A DNA stretch of 64,000 nucleotides from Aphrophora alni (GCA_963513935.1 OY740769.1:70139712-70203711); one strand, 5' to 3'; shown: positions 40,101 through 53,188, counted from the first letter of the stretch. A program made the numbers and translations. The notes: generated from the sequence alone by a model not told the origin.

Positions 40101-40172
40101 TTGTTCCGCCTTTCCCAGCTTCGTTAATCTCACTTTTGTTGACGCGTTCCGGATATACTTCATTCGTAAAAT
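40101..40172. repeat. Dispersed 72-bp repeat, copy 2
   Basis: Pairs with 27462-27533. It lies shortly upstream of the truncated mariner remnant, but whether it belongs to that element is unknown. Confidence 0.75.
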
Positions 40173-40245
40173 AAGATGGTATTTAAAAAAATAATTCATC
40201 CCAAGCGAGACTTTCCGTGAATATGTAGTAAAATGACAGAATCAA

Positions 40246-40832
40246 ATAGTTAAAGCTTTGGGACACTCATGTAATGAACACTCATGGGCAGACGTAAATC
40301 CTCATGAGGTAGTGGAACGGAACTTTCAATACCGATTTAGCGTCAATGTCTGGTGTGGCCTCTTGTACAATCGGCTGATTGGACCATTCATATTACCTGG
40401 ACGCCTAAATGCTGAATTCTATCTGCATTTCCTTCAAGAAGAGTTGCCGCAGCTGCTAGAGGATGTTACTTTACATCTTAGACGACATTTGTACTTCTAG
40501 CATGATGGAGCACATCCTCACTTTTCACGTGCCGTGTCCACTCACTTAAATCAACAATTTCCTGGACAATGGATTGGTCGTGGAGGGCCTCACTCTTGGC
40601 CACCAAGATCACCAGATCTATCTCCATTAGATTATTGCCTCTGGGGATGGATGAAAGATAATGTCTACAAAAAAAATTTAATTCTCGTGAAGAATTAGTT
40701 GCCCGTATTATGGATACAGCTGAGCAGATAAAGAGAAGTCCTGAAAAATTAAGAAATGCAACAAAAGCTGTACACAAACGAGCTTCGAGATGTATTGATA
40801 ATGACGGCCTCATTTTTGAACATGTGTTATAA
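40246..40832 (+). pseudogene. Mariner-type transposase, C-terminal half
   Basis: The frame carries well-preserved blocks of the arthropod transposase family with HDGAPAHF and WPPRSPDL signatures: NEHSWADVNPHE, YRFSVNVWCGLL, RLIGPFILPGRL, HDGAHPHFSRAV, WIGRGGP and WPPRSPDLSPLDY. The last two catalytic Asp residues (in HDGA and SPLDY) are retained; the first, with the whole DNA-binding N-terminus, is missing. There are two visible lesions: an in-frame TAG at 40498-40500 where the family has Gln before HDGA, and a frameshift in the A-run at about 40669-40678. After the frameshift the C-terminus continues recognisably (EELVARIMDTAEQI) to TAA at 40830-40832. Few lesions for its length suggest a moderately recent death. 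Confidence 0.8.
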
Positions 40833-41188
40833 AAGGGTGGGTACAGTTGGCCCAACCCAATTTATTTTTCTTAAAATTAGTATTGTATTATCTAAATAAA
40901 ATTGGATTTTTCGAAGTTATTTCTGTTGTATCTTTAACTTTATTTACATCAATTTTCTCAGAATTATATTTCTACAATTTATGTTTAAAATTTTTATGTA
41001 TTTATTACCTATTGAACGACGTTATTGTAGGTCAAACGTAAAAAATAGCCGCCATTTTGAAACGGTTAAAGATGGTTTATTCATATTTTGCACAAACATA
41101 GCGGCCAATAAGATGAACATTTGTGCAGAATCTCAACGCAGTAACTCAAACCGTTAAGGAGTTATGAATTATTTTGTAAAAAACACAT

Positions 41189-41210
41189 ACAGACAGACAG
41201 ACAGACAGAC
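41189..41210. repeat. (ACAG)n short tandem repeat
   Basis: Five and a half perfect tetranucleotide units inside the 3' part of the mariner remnant. Confidence 0.9.
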
Positions 41211-41319
41211 GCTAAACGAAACGAGTAAGGACAAATGTTTATATGAACTTTTTTCATTACTTTTACTAGTAGAATGAGCTGTATAAGTGTGGGGATAACT
41301 TCGTGAATCACCCTGTATA

Positions 41320-42100
41320 GTAGACACATCACATTAATTTTTATCGAAGGTGATTTAATAAATATATTCGAAACACTTTAATTTAAGAACATTCGCTGCA
41401 GCTTCTCATTAATTATCATGACATTTTAATTAGTCTTTCTTCGCTCATTTTAATGTTGTTGGTATCGTACATGCAAATATTGTTATTTGAAGTAGATCTA
41501 TTTTACTAACCGTAAGACACAAGAGTATTCAACAAAACAACAATTACCTGTGTTGATTCGTATGGGTAAGTTCAGAAAGGTGATATATCTTTGTTACCCT
41601 AACCTGTCTTCAATATCAAGTTATATGTGTGAGTATGTTTTATTTATTAAGTATGAATTTACAACAGGGCTTTTTTATCAATATATAAAAACAATTTCTA
41701 ATTAGAAATTAATATGAAAGACATTAAAAATTTGCATTGGTAATTTTCAAACTTAACCAGTTTGTTCCAGATGTACTGTACAGTTGAAAATGTTTGAGGT
41801 TTCATTATTCTCTTAACTTTTGTTATATTCAATTTTTATATGCATTGAGTTTTGTTTACCTCAGAGCTATTTTTTAAAACATTCAAATTGGCTATATATT
41901 TGGTAATAGATGATTATTTGTTGAATATGTATGCAGCCAATAACTTTAACGTATTAGTAAAATAGCGCGTTCAAGCTAAACTGTACACGAGCAGTTCCCT
42001 AACATACCCCTTACTCAGTGTTCTAAATTAACTTCTTCAATTTTACACTACACTGAGTTCTCTATGTAGACAATGAAAATGGCATTTGTTACCAGACATC
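41320..42100. other. AT-rich DNA, no gene seen
   Basis: Nothing was recognised between the mariner end and the 52-bp tandem repeat. Confidence 0.5.
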
Positions 42101-42204
42101 TCCTTGTAAACATTTGAAACTTCACAAAGTTTTGTGAATCATTCTGTGATTTTCCTTGTAAACATTTGAAAGTTCACAAAGTTTTGTGAATCATTCTGTG
42201 ATTT
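42101..42204. repeat. 52-bp tandem duplication, two copies
   Basis: 42101-42152 and 42153-42204 are identical except for C versus G at 42120/42172. Each unit contains the small palindrome CACAAAGTTTTGTG. The near-identity marks a recent duplication. Confidence 0.95.
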
Positions 42205-42838
42205 TTTAAATTTAAAACATGTTGGAATTTTATTAATTGAAATAAAACAATTGTATAGGAGAATTTGAGAGAGTGTTATACTCTGGTTTATGGTTGAACC
42301 TAAACTGTTAATTCAAATATGATTAAAAAATTTTAAATAACACTATTTTATTTATTGTAATAATCATCAATCAGTAATATTAGTGAATTATTATAGGAAA
42401 TATAATCAATACAAAATATGTTTTATACAATATTGACATTGGCCCATCAAATGAGTCTCGGTATTAACCCCAAGAACATTTTGTTTCGTGGTCATCTGTA
42501 CAAATTGATTGGTATCAAAGTCGGACACTTCAAACAAACTATTCTACAAATGTAGGGTCTTACATAACTTCAAAGTAAAAGCTGACTGTGTCTTATTGCA
42601 GTTTTAAATTAGTCTTATATTTGCATCTCCCTTCATCAGTCAATCTATTAATTTTATATTTTATAATATTGGTTTAAACAATATAACTAAGTATTTAGAT
42701 TTTAAATGTAAATAAATTAGTTGATGGTTGTTCTAAGATACATTTTAGAAATTCTACATTACATATAATATGAAAGGCGACTACTTAAGACGATAAAAAT
42801 GTTTAGACTACAAATACTGAGAAATTTTTTTTTTATAT
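42205..42838. other. AT-rich DNA, no gene seen
   Basis: Nothing was recognised. Confidence 0.5.
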
Positions 42839-42989
42839 TTAGTATAGCAGTAGAAAAGAACAAAAACATTTTGCACGAAGCTGAAGTACTTGGAAAAGTA
42901 TTGCAACTAGTATTTGTGTAATGTTAAAGTAATCTTCTTAAGTGTTTGTAACATGACTAAAAGCGAAACATAAATAGTAGATGTGGCCA
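42839..42989. repeat. Dispersed repeat, about 150 bp, copy 1
   Basis: Matches 59104-59250 in the same orientation. Shared words include TATTGCAACTA, TAATCTTC(T/C)TAAGTGTT, AACAT(G/A)ACTAAAA and GATGTGGCCA. No coding capacity. It is probably a fragment of an unclassified mobile element. Confidence 0.7.
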
Positions 42990-45858
<2,869 letters not shown>

Positions 45859-46823
45859 ACTCCTCTCCCTCTCTCCGCCCAATATATACTCACGTATGTA
45901 TTATGAGGTATCACCACAACCAATGTGGCTAAGCCGTTGGCCTGCCAAGTCCGAAATCTTATGTTGACCCTCATAATACTTCAACTTTTATGTACTGCAT
46001 TGATTTCTCGTCCCCAGTCGATTTATTCACTTTGATTGACCACTCTAATAAAATCCAATGAAATAAAATCACGATAATTAAAATCTTGGATATTGAGGTA
46101 AAAAACGTTTTATTTCAACCAAAAAATTTATACTCTATCGGAACAAAACTAAAACATAAACATTAGTCGTTGCTTTTTTCAAAATCATCTTTAAAGTATG
46201 CTAAATGTTAACTATTATCTAAACTGTTAATTTTTGCACTCATCCAAAAAAGATAGAATTGTTCATTCGACACCATAATTGAGATATTTTGTTAAAATAA
46301 AACAGTTTCATTCATTAGTAAATAATTTAATGTTACAACTTCATTAGTATAGGCTAACTAAAGATAAATTAGTCGAACATGAATCATTTTGCTATATTAC
46401 ACATGCACGATTATTTTATTTTATGAGAGGTTGCCACATTTATTTATGTCATAAACAGTAAAAAACACCTTTTCGAAATTGTTTTGATGAAATGGCGTTT
46501 ATGATTAATGTTTATTATGTCATAAATACTTTTAAAGAAAGAGATGGCGAATACATTTTGTTGGCTCTCACTTTTATTTCTTATACATGTTTGTGGAAAA
46601 GTTTTGCAATGTTTGTTACCAGTTAACTTGGTTTGTTTGCGTCTGTTTTCTTTTGTTTTCTACTTTAAAGTAACAATAGTTCTTGGAGAGAAGAAGCAAC
46701 TATCTACTAATTGCTAATTTCAGAGAAACAAGTCATTATTTCAAGACATGTACATCAACTGTTGGACATCTTACAATGTTGATATAGACAATCTCTCATT
46801 ACTGGGAAGTAAATAAGGCAAGT
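45859..46823. other. AT-rich DNA, no gene seen
   Basis: The 5' flank of the BEL insertion. A less AT-rich stretch at 45910-45970 loosely resembles a tRNA-derived SINE head but could not be folded convincingly. Confidence 0.45.
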
Positions 46824-46828
46824 ACTAT
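46824..46828. repeat. Target-site duplication, left copy
   Basis: ACTAT directly before the BEL 5' LTR is repeated directly after the 3' LTR at 53455-53459. Confidence 0.9.
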
Positions 46829-47094
46829 TGTTTGTGCCTATTGGCAAATAATTTCGTATAAGACAGAGGTAAGGGGAGGGGGTAAGAGCATAAGGCAAGC
46901 TACTCAGTAGTAGTGTTTGAGCAACTGAAGAATCATCATCGCGTCTCCCTCGAGACTGGACAACAGATTCGCCAGGGTGCACCCGCCTTCTCAACTCGAC
47001 ATCGCAGCATCGGTATCCGTAAGAATCATCATATACAGTCCACATAACAAGTCGGTAAGTCTAACATAATAATATTACCGCCATCGCCAAAACA
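46829..47094 (+). repeat. 5' LTR of the BEL element
   Basis: 266 bp, starting TGTTTGTG and ending CCAAAACA (TGTT/AACA ends). It matches 53189-53454 except at four sites: C/T in GCAG(C/T)ATCGG, A/T in AAT(A/T)TTACC, A/G in CC(A/G)TCGCC, and 47092/53452. The conspicuous reverse-strand frame inside it is not a gene. Confidence 0.95.
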
Positions 47095-47095
47095 T

Positions 47096-47105
47096 TGGTC
47101 CTTCG
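47096..47105 (+). other. Primer-binding site, tRNA-Tyr type
   Basis: TGGTCCTTCG begins one base after the LTR. It is complementary to the 3' end of animal tRNA-Tyr (CGAAGGACCA) as I recall it. GGATTCGA at 47111-47118 extends the resemblance into the T arm. Confidence 0.8.
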
Positions 47106-47768
47106 GCCACGGATTCGATTGCTCTGAGTGAACGCCCTTACCTCTGTCGAGTGGGGAAGAAAAATTTATATTTTATGAATTTATACATTGTAGACTTTAC
47201 ATAGTGTCTTCTCAAAATTACATTGAAATTGACAAAAGAAAATATAGAATTATTATTTTCAACTATCGCATTTATTTTTGATTGTAATGTACATGTTTGC
47301 TTTAGTCGTTATTATAAAGCTGAAGTCAAGTTATTACGCGCATATTGTAGTTTAGTGAAAGTCAATAATACAAAGTCTGTCCCCTCTGAAGCCGGCTTAG
47401 GCCTAAGTAAACAAACATTCTTATCTGAGAGACGGACTGGCTGTAAATAACAATTCATTGACTATATCAAGATGTTTCTGTTTGATTTACACAATGAGTT
47501 AATAATTTTATTTATACACGCAAACTAAACTAGGCTACTTCTAATATCTCTAAGTAAAAGTACGTCTTATATTTTAAAGAAAAAGAAATCTTGTGTATTC
47601 TTATCAATATTCGCATAGTAAATGCATATTTATGTTACCGTTATATTGCTTAGTTAACAAACAACAAGAAACTAATTACATTTGTTGATGAATATTGGGA
47701 ATAGTTTGAAAACGTTGTTTACAAATAGATATATTCAAATAACAAACATTTTTACTGCGTAGGGTAAA
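47106..47768 (+). other. Leader of the BEL element
   Basis: About 0.66 kb between primer site and Gag start. It contains a 75-codon frame (47223-47450) with no recognised domain, which could be a chance upstream frame or a regulatory one. Confidence 0.6.
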
Positions 47769-49397
47769 ATGTCAGGTACAAAGAAGATAAAGTTAGCCTT
47801 GGCTAAAAAAGATAACTTGTTTTCCCGTATACAATCTGTTTATGATCTAACAAAGAAATTATCGGATAAAGATATTTTTCAAAAGTTTATGGTTCAAGCG
47901 AAGTCTGTGCCCTCTCTGAGATCCGAATTTATTGACGCTTTAGAAAATTGGCAATTATTAAACATAGAAGAAGATGAAAGTTTTGTTCCAAACTATGCTC
48001 CATTAGACGCTGTTAGTGATATGTGTAATTATATAGCCTATAGTTTAACAGAAATAGAAAATAGAAACAAAAGTAAACAAAAAGGAGATAATTCTGGAAC
48101 CCCTCAAACTATAGCACAAGCAGTGCCACGCCTTCCAAAGCTGGAAGTATGTAACTTTGATGGTTCACCAGAAAAATGGCCGGTTTTTTATCAATTGTTT
48201 AGCAAATTAATCCATGAGAATAAAACCCTAACTAACCTAGAAAAAATAAATTATCTTGTTACACATTTACAAGGCCCTGCACTAGCCATTTGCACGGGTG
48301 TGCTACCTACTGCCGAAAATTATGAAATATTATATCAAACACTTATTGATCGGTATGAAGATCAAAGACAACTTGCAGCCTTATATTTAACAAAAATTAT
48401 TGAATTTAAGTCAATTTCACATGAATCGGAAAAATCGCTAAATGCATTTTTGGAACAATTTGTTGAGGCTGTTTCGGCTCTTAAACAACTAAAAATAGAA
48501 GATTTAGCTGATTTTATGTTTGTACATTTCGCACTAAAGAAATTAGATAGTGAAACCGCACGCAATTTTGAAATGACTGTACGCAAAGATAAAATGCCAA
48601 AGTTTGATGCCCTCACAATGTTTGTTAGGGAACAAGCAAAAATTTTAGGTAGAACTAGGAGGCCACCTGTAATACCGTGTGTGCAAAAAACACAAACATT
48701 TAAAAATGCACATGCATTTATCTCTACAAAGCCTCAAATTAAGAATGTAACCGCACAGAAATGCCCTTTATGTTCACAACCAAGACATCAATTGTACAGA
48801 TGTCCCTTGTTTCATAAAATGTCCATCGTTGAACGATGGGATTCTGCAAAAAAATACAATGCCTGCTTTAACTGTTTGTCCCTGAAACAGCACAGTTATG
48901 TACAATGCGCTTCAGAAAATTCTTGTACAAAGTGTCATCGCAAACATCACTCACTTCTACACAGGGAAATAGAGACACCATTAAGCAAAAACAAGACCTT
49001 TAAATCGGATAGCGACCTCACTGTCTTCGCCACATCAAGTAGTAGAAATATTACGGATACTATTGTTGCCAATAAATCCATAGTTCAGTCAAATGGGAGT
49101 TCATGTCTATCGGAAATTCAAGTTGCGCCAGTGGTTAATGTGTTGTTAGCTACTGCTATAATCGAAATACAAGATGAGTTTGCAAATTTTCATCGGGTTC
49201 GTGCTTTAATAGATAATGGAAGTCAATCTCACTTTATTACACCAGCTTGTTGTGATATGTTAGGGTTACAGAAATCCAACACTGACACTGTGGTTAAGGG
49301 GATTGGATCTGGTGGTCTTAAGCCCAAATACTCAACTTCGTTTACATTTCGCTCCACAAAAAATTTCATTCCGTCAAATATACAATATCGGCCTTAG
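47769..49397 (+). CDS. Gag plus N-terminal protease of the BEL/Pao element
   Basis: A 542-residue frame. Residues about 122-275 match the BEL/Pao Gag family (DUF1759): LPKLEVCNFDGSPEKWPVFY begins that region. Cys/His clusters of the nucleocapsid type start at about residue 332 (CPLCSQPRHQLYRC, then CFNCL and CTKCHRKHH). A retropepsin-like segment follows with ALIDNGSQSHFI, its catalytic Asp at about residue 482. The frame ends abruptly at a TAG (49395-49397) inside the protease region, while the rest of the domain continues in another frame just downstream. That points to an indel at about 49380-49394, not a natural Gag terminus. No canonical slippery heptamer was seen there. The ATG at 47769 is the first that covers the whole Gag homology. 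Confidence 0.9.
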   Translation: MSGTKKIKLALAKKDNLFSRIQSVYDLTKKLSDKDIFQKFMVQAKSVPSLRSEFIDALENWQLLNIEEDESFVPNYAPLDAVSDMCNYIAYSLTEIENRNKSKQKGDNSGTPQTIAQAVPRLPKLEVCNFDGSPEKWPVFYQLFSKLIHENKTLTNLEKINYLVTHLQGPALAICTGVLPTAENYEILYQTLIDRYEDQRQLAALYLTKIIEFKSISHESEKSLNAFLEQFVEAVSALKQLKIEDLADFMFVHFALKKLDSETARNFEMTVRKDKMPKFDALTMFVREQAKILGRTRRPPVIPCVQKTQTFKNAHAFISTKPQIKNVTAQKCPLCSQPRHQLYRCPLFHKMSIVERWDSAKKYNACFNCLSLKQHSYVQCASENSCTKCHRKHHSLLHREIETPLSKNKTFKSDSDLTVFATSSSRNITDTIVANKSIVQSNGSSCLSEIQVAPVVNVLLATAIIEIQDEFANFHRVRALIDNGSQSHFITPACCDMLGLQKSNTDTVVKGIGSGGLKPKYSTSFTFRSTKNFIPSNIQYRP

Positions 49398-49408
49398 TAG
49401 GAGAGTTT

Positions 49409-52400
49409 TTGATTGATCCGATACCTACTCATCACATTTCAAAAGATCACCTTGCTCATATTAAAGGCCTTGACCTCGCTGATCCTGAATTTGGTACCCC
49501 TGGTAAAATTGACATATTACTGAGTGCTTCGCTATGGCCTTACTTGTCAGGTCCAGGAAAGAAATTTGGGCCCCCAAATACGCCGACGGCTGTTGAGAGT
49601 TCACTAGGATATCTGATAATGGGAAAGGTTAGAACTAACCAATCCACAAAACTTACTGGCAGTAATTGTCTCATCTTGCAGCCCTCCCTGGCAGATCTAG
49701 TTCAAAGGTTTTGGTCGCTTGAGGAAATCCCTGAGTGTAAAATCATGAGTGAAGATGAAAAGAAATGTGAAGAACTATTTTCGGAAACTTGTTCCAGAAA
49801 TGAGCTGGGTAAGTTTTCTGTGGCGCTTCCGTTCAAACTATCGCCAACATTATTAGGAAAAACAAAAGAAGCTGCTAAAGACCAGTTCCTGTCAATTGAA
49901 AGAAGGTTATTTAAGGACCCAGATCTGTATAATCGCTATAAAGAAGTATTGGAAGACTACATTTCTAAAGGATATGTATCAGGGCCCATTAATGAAAATG
50001 AGAGCGATGCTTATTATATGCCTCATCACGGCGTATATAAGCCAGAAAAGCTATCAACCCCGCTCAGAATAGTTTTCAATGCCAGTGCCGTATCCACATC
50101 CAGATACTCGCTTAATGATTTGCTTCATACTGGACCCAAACTTTATGCCGAAATATTTGATATTTTGTTAAATTTTAGGTTGTTTAAAATAGTACTGTCT
50201 GCTGATGTTAGTAAAATGTATTTACAGATTAATGTTGACAAAGATCATCGCAAGTATCAAAGATTCGTTTGGAGACCCAATAAGGACAGAGAAATCCAAA
50301 TATATGAATTTAACACTTTGGTTTTTGGGATCAAAAGTTCACCATATCTCGCTTTAAAAGTATTGAAAATGTTGGCCGATAGTGAGGAAAGTCGGTTACC
50401 ACTCGCTTCAGAAATTGTAAATCGTGATGTTTACATGGATGATGTGGTCTGTTCTGTTCCTGATTCCAAAACTGCATTGACCCTATATAACCAACTGAAC
50501 CGACTTTTTGCCTCTGGAGGGTTTAAACTAACAAAATGGTGTTCCAACTGTGATGCTATTCTCAGTGAAATCCCAGAAGAAGAGAAGCTAAATTCTGCCC
50601 TCGAATTTAACAAAGAAAGTTCCGCTAAGGTTCTAGGAATGCAATGGTTGCCTCATGAAGATTCGTTTTTCTTTAAAATACTAGTTGCAAATATACACTG
50701 TACCAAACGCAATATTCTGTCCACGGTCGCTCGCATATTCGACCCGCTAGGATTGTTAGCTCCTGTAACCATAGTAGCGAAACTCTTAATAAAGGACTTA
50801 TGGATTAAGCTCGTAGGTTGGGATGAAACACCGCCTCAAAATATTATCGATAAATGGAATCGAATTTGTAAAGAATTACCGCTTCTATCTAACTTGAAAG
50901 TTAGTCGCCATTGTGCAATATGTCCTGGTTTACGAACAACCTTGATCGGGTTTTCGGACGCAAGTGAAAAGGCTTATGGCGCAGTAGTATATGTGAAAAC
51001 GGATTTCGGTGATGGAACTTGTAACGTAAGGTTGTTATGTGCAAAATCTAAGGTCGCTCCAAAGAAAGTAGTGTCGGTTCCGAGGCTAGAGTTATGTGCC
51101 GCACTCCTGCTTTCAGAACTTATAAAACATATTGTTAAGGTGTTTTCAAGTCGACATTGTTTTAGTAGCATCACAGCATTCACAGATTCAACAGTAACGC
51201 TTCATTGGATTAAGTCAGACCCATCTGTATGGAAAAGTTTTGTTTCCAACCGAGTTGCAAAAATTCAAGACAATGTAACAATGGATGCATGGAGACACGT
51301 ATCAGGGCAAGAAAACATCAGTGATTGTCTCTCAAGAGGCCTTAGTCCAGCTGAATTGCTTAATTACCCATGTTGGTTTAATGGACCATCTTGGCTTAGA
51401 AAGCATGAAGAAGAGTGGCCATCGTCAACTGCAGCTGAGAAATCATCAAATGACGTAATCTTTAAAGAGACTAAACAGAAAGCTCTGGTTTCTGTTGCAA
51501 TGCATCAGGAGGAGTTTGTTCTTCAACCATTGCTAGATCGAGTGTCAACTTATCAGGTGTTGTTGAGAGCCACCGCCATTGTCTTCAGATTTCTTAGATT
51601 AAAGTCGATTGTTAAATATCCAATTTCCGCTGAAGACCTAGAAGAAGCGGAATTAACATGGATTAAAGCCGTTCAACGCACCAAATTCAAAGAATGTATT
51701 CATCAACTATCTAATAATCTGCCTGCACCAAAAAATTTGCGCTACCTTGATCCATTCATGAAAGAAAATGTATTAAGAGTGGGAGGACGTTTGGAATATA
51801 GTGACTTGCCATATAACCAGCGACATCCACTTCTTTTGCCGAAAAATGAACAATTTGTCGACCTTCTTATTGATCATTACCATCGAAACAATATGCATAC
51901 TGGATCACATTTAGTCTTAGCCTTACTAAGACTAAAATATTGGATTCTATCTGCCCGTGGTCAAGTCAGACGTCGCCTTCGACAGTGTAACATCTGCTTC
52001 AAAGTGAATCCTAAACCGATAACCCCGAAAATGGCACCATTGCCTGAAGCAAGGGTTCACCAAGCAAAAGCGTTTACACATACTGGTGTAGACTATGCAG
52101 GACCATTCATGATAACCATGTCCCGCTTAAGAAAAGTAAGACCACAAAAGTCCTACCTATGTCTGTTTGTTTGCCTAGTGGTGAAAGCTATCCACATAGA
52201 ACTTGTAGCGGATCTCTCCACAGAATGCTTTCTTAATGCCTTAAAAAGGTTTTTATCAAGAAGAGGACCTTGTTCAAAATTATATTCGGATTGTGGAACA
52301 AATTTCATTGGGGCCCGCAACCAATTAGAGGAAATACACAAGTTTAGCATCTCTGAGGGATTCAGAACCGCCATCGGTCAAGAACTGGCTAGACACAAGG

Positions 52401-52990
52401 TGGAATGGAGTTTTAACCCTCCATCATCACCTCATTTTGGAGGGCTTTGGGAAAGCAATGTCAAGAGTGTAAAGAGCCATCTGAAAAGGGTTATTGGATT
52501 ACAGATCTTAACCTATGAAGAACTGAACACAGTACTAATTCAAATCGAAGCTCTTTTGAATAGTAGACCCTTGTCTATACTATGTCATGATCCGAATGCT
52601 CCATCCGCATTGACACCTGCACATTTCTTAACGTTGAGTCCAACTTTGGACTATCTGCCTTCAGTTAACACCCTACAGACACCACTTAACCGTCTTAGTC
52701 GATACAGATTACTTGATAGGATTGTGCAAGACTACTGGAAACGTTGGTCTCTGGAATACTTACAAGATTTGCAAGTAAGAAGTCGCTGGAGAGAACAGTC
52801 AAAACAGCTTAAAACAGGAACTTTAGTGATGCTGATGGATATCAATAATACGCCCCTAAGCTGGCCAATGGGGATAGTCGAGGAGACATTTCCAGGCAAA
52901 GATGGAACTGTTCGGGTAGCTAACGTACGAACCAATAGGGGAGTTTATCGACGTCCAGTGATAAAACTATGTCCACTCCCAACGCAGTAA
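49409..52990 (+). CDS. Pol of the BEL/Pao element (protease end, RT, RNase H, integrase)
   Basis: A 1193-residue frame from an ATG that is probably not a natural start; the frame is open upstream to at least 49385 and carries the rest of the protease region (GKIDILLSASLWPYL). Reverse transcriptase follows, with PLRIVFNAS and the catalytic YMDD at about residues 342-345. RNase H has FSDASEKAYG (Asp about 517). The integrase zinc-binding part has HTGSHLVLALLR then CNIC. The catalytic triad is Asp about 895 (VDYAGPF), Asp about 961 (YSDCGTN) and Glu about 1015 (GGLWES). The C-terminus (LQDLQVRSRW onward) matches the DUF5641-type tail of BEL/Pao integrases. All catalytic residues are kept. It lies in a different frame from Gag, 12 bases after its stop. 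Confidence 0.92.
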   Translation: MIDPIPTHHISKDHLAHIKGLDLADPEFGTPGKIDILLSASLWPYLSGPGKKFGPPNTPTAVESSLGYLIMGKVRTNQSTKLTGSNCLILQPSLADLVQRFWSLEEIPECKIMSEDEKKCEELFSETCSRNELGKFSVALPFKLSPTLLGKTKEAAKDQFLSIERRLFKDPDLYNRYKEVLEDYISKGYVSGPINENESDAYYMPHHGVYKPEKLSTPLRIVFNASAVSTSRYSLNDLLHTGPKLYAEIFDILLNFRLFKIVLSADVSKMYLQINVDKDHRKYQRFVWRPNKDREIQIYEFNTLVFGIKSSPYLALKVLKMLADSEESRLPLASEIVNRDVYMDDVVCSVPDSKTALTLYNQLNRLFASGGFKLTKWCSNCDAILSEIPEEEKLNSALEFNKESSAKVLGMQWLPHEDSFFFKILVANIHCTKRNILSTVARIFDPLGLLAPVTIVAKLLIKDLWIKLVGWDETPPQNIIDKWNRICKELPLLSNLKVSRHCAICPGLRTTLIGFSDASEKAYGAVVYVKTDFGDGTCNVRLLCAKSKVAPKKVVSVPRLELCAALLLSELIKHIVKVFSSRHCFSSITAFTDSTVTLHWIKSDPSVWKSFVSNRVAKIQDNVTMDAWRHVSGQENISDCLSRGLSPAELLNYPCWFNGPSWLRKHEEEWPSSTAAEKSSNDVIFKETKQKALVSVAMHQEEFVLQPLLDRVSTYQVLLRATAIVFRFLRLKSIVKYPISAEDLEEAELTWIKAVQRTKFKECIHQLSNNLPAPKNLRYLDPFMKENVLRVGGRLEYSDLPYNQRHPLLLPKNEQFVDLLIDHYHRNNMHTGSHLVLALLRLKYWILSARGQVRRRLRQCNICFKVNPKPITPKMAPLPEARVHQAKAFTHTGVDYAGPFMITMSRLRKVRPQKSYLCLFVCLVVKAIHIELVADLSTECFLNALKRFLSRRGPCSKLYSDCGTNFIGARNQLEEIHKFSISEGFRTAIGQELARHKVEWSFNPPSSPHFGGLWESNVKSVKSHLKRVIGLQILTYEELNTVLIQIEALLNSRPLSILCHDPNAPSALTPAHFLTLSPTLDYLPSVNTLQTPLNRLSRYRLLDRIVQDYWKRWSLEYLQDLQVRSRWREQSKQLKTGTLVMLMDINNTPLSWPMGIVEETFPGKDGTVRVANVRTNRGVYRRPVIKLCPLPTQ

Positions 52991-53157
52991 AACCAATTTT
53001 TGTGTAACATAAAAGTGATATTTAATTTTTGTTGATTTTTCTAGAAGAATAATGGTTTATTTGATAATAATTTATAGTAACAAGATGCTGTGTTTTCAAT
53101 ATTTAGTAGACTACTCAATCTTAAAAAAAAAAAAAAAAACTATGGGATTTTATTTTT

Positions 53158-53176
53158 CTGAAAATAGTATTTTCAG
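53158..53176. repeat. 8-bp hairpin before the BEL 3' LTR
   Basis: CTGAAAAT, loop AGT, ATTTTCAG: a perfect small hairpin 12 bases upstream of the 3' LTR, just before the purine-rich tract. A 17-base A run lies shortly upstream. Confidence 0.7.
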
Positions 53177-53188
53177 CGCTGGGGAGTA
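53177..53188 (+). other. Likely polypurine tract of the BEL element
   Basis: The purine-rich stretch GGGGAG lies immediately before the 3' LTR, where plus-strand priming would be expected. It is shorter and less clean than in the gypsy element. Confidence 0.5.

Larger units (their letters stand above)
40246..41319 (+). mobile_element. 5'-truncated mariner-type DNA transposon
   Basis: Consists of the transposase pseudogene (40246-40832), an AT-rich 3' part with a short (ACAG)n run (41189-41210), and a terminal sequence TGAATCACCCTGTATA at 41304-41319. That end reads TATACAGGGTGATTCA on the other strand, the classic start of this type of element. No matching 5' end was found; the upstream sequence is LINE debris, so the left half is missing. 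Confidence 0.65.

Noticed and set aside
42118..42185. CRISPR-like direct repeats
   Set aside because: Only two adjacent copies with no spacers, in a clearly eukaryotic window; a simple tandem duplication.
46755..47045. 96-codon minus-strand frame, repeated at 53121-53405
   Set aside because: It is duplicated because it lies in the two BEL LTRs; the LTR structure explains it fully.
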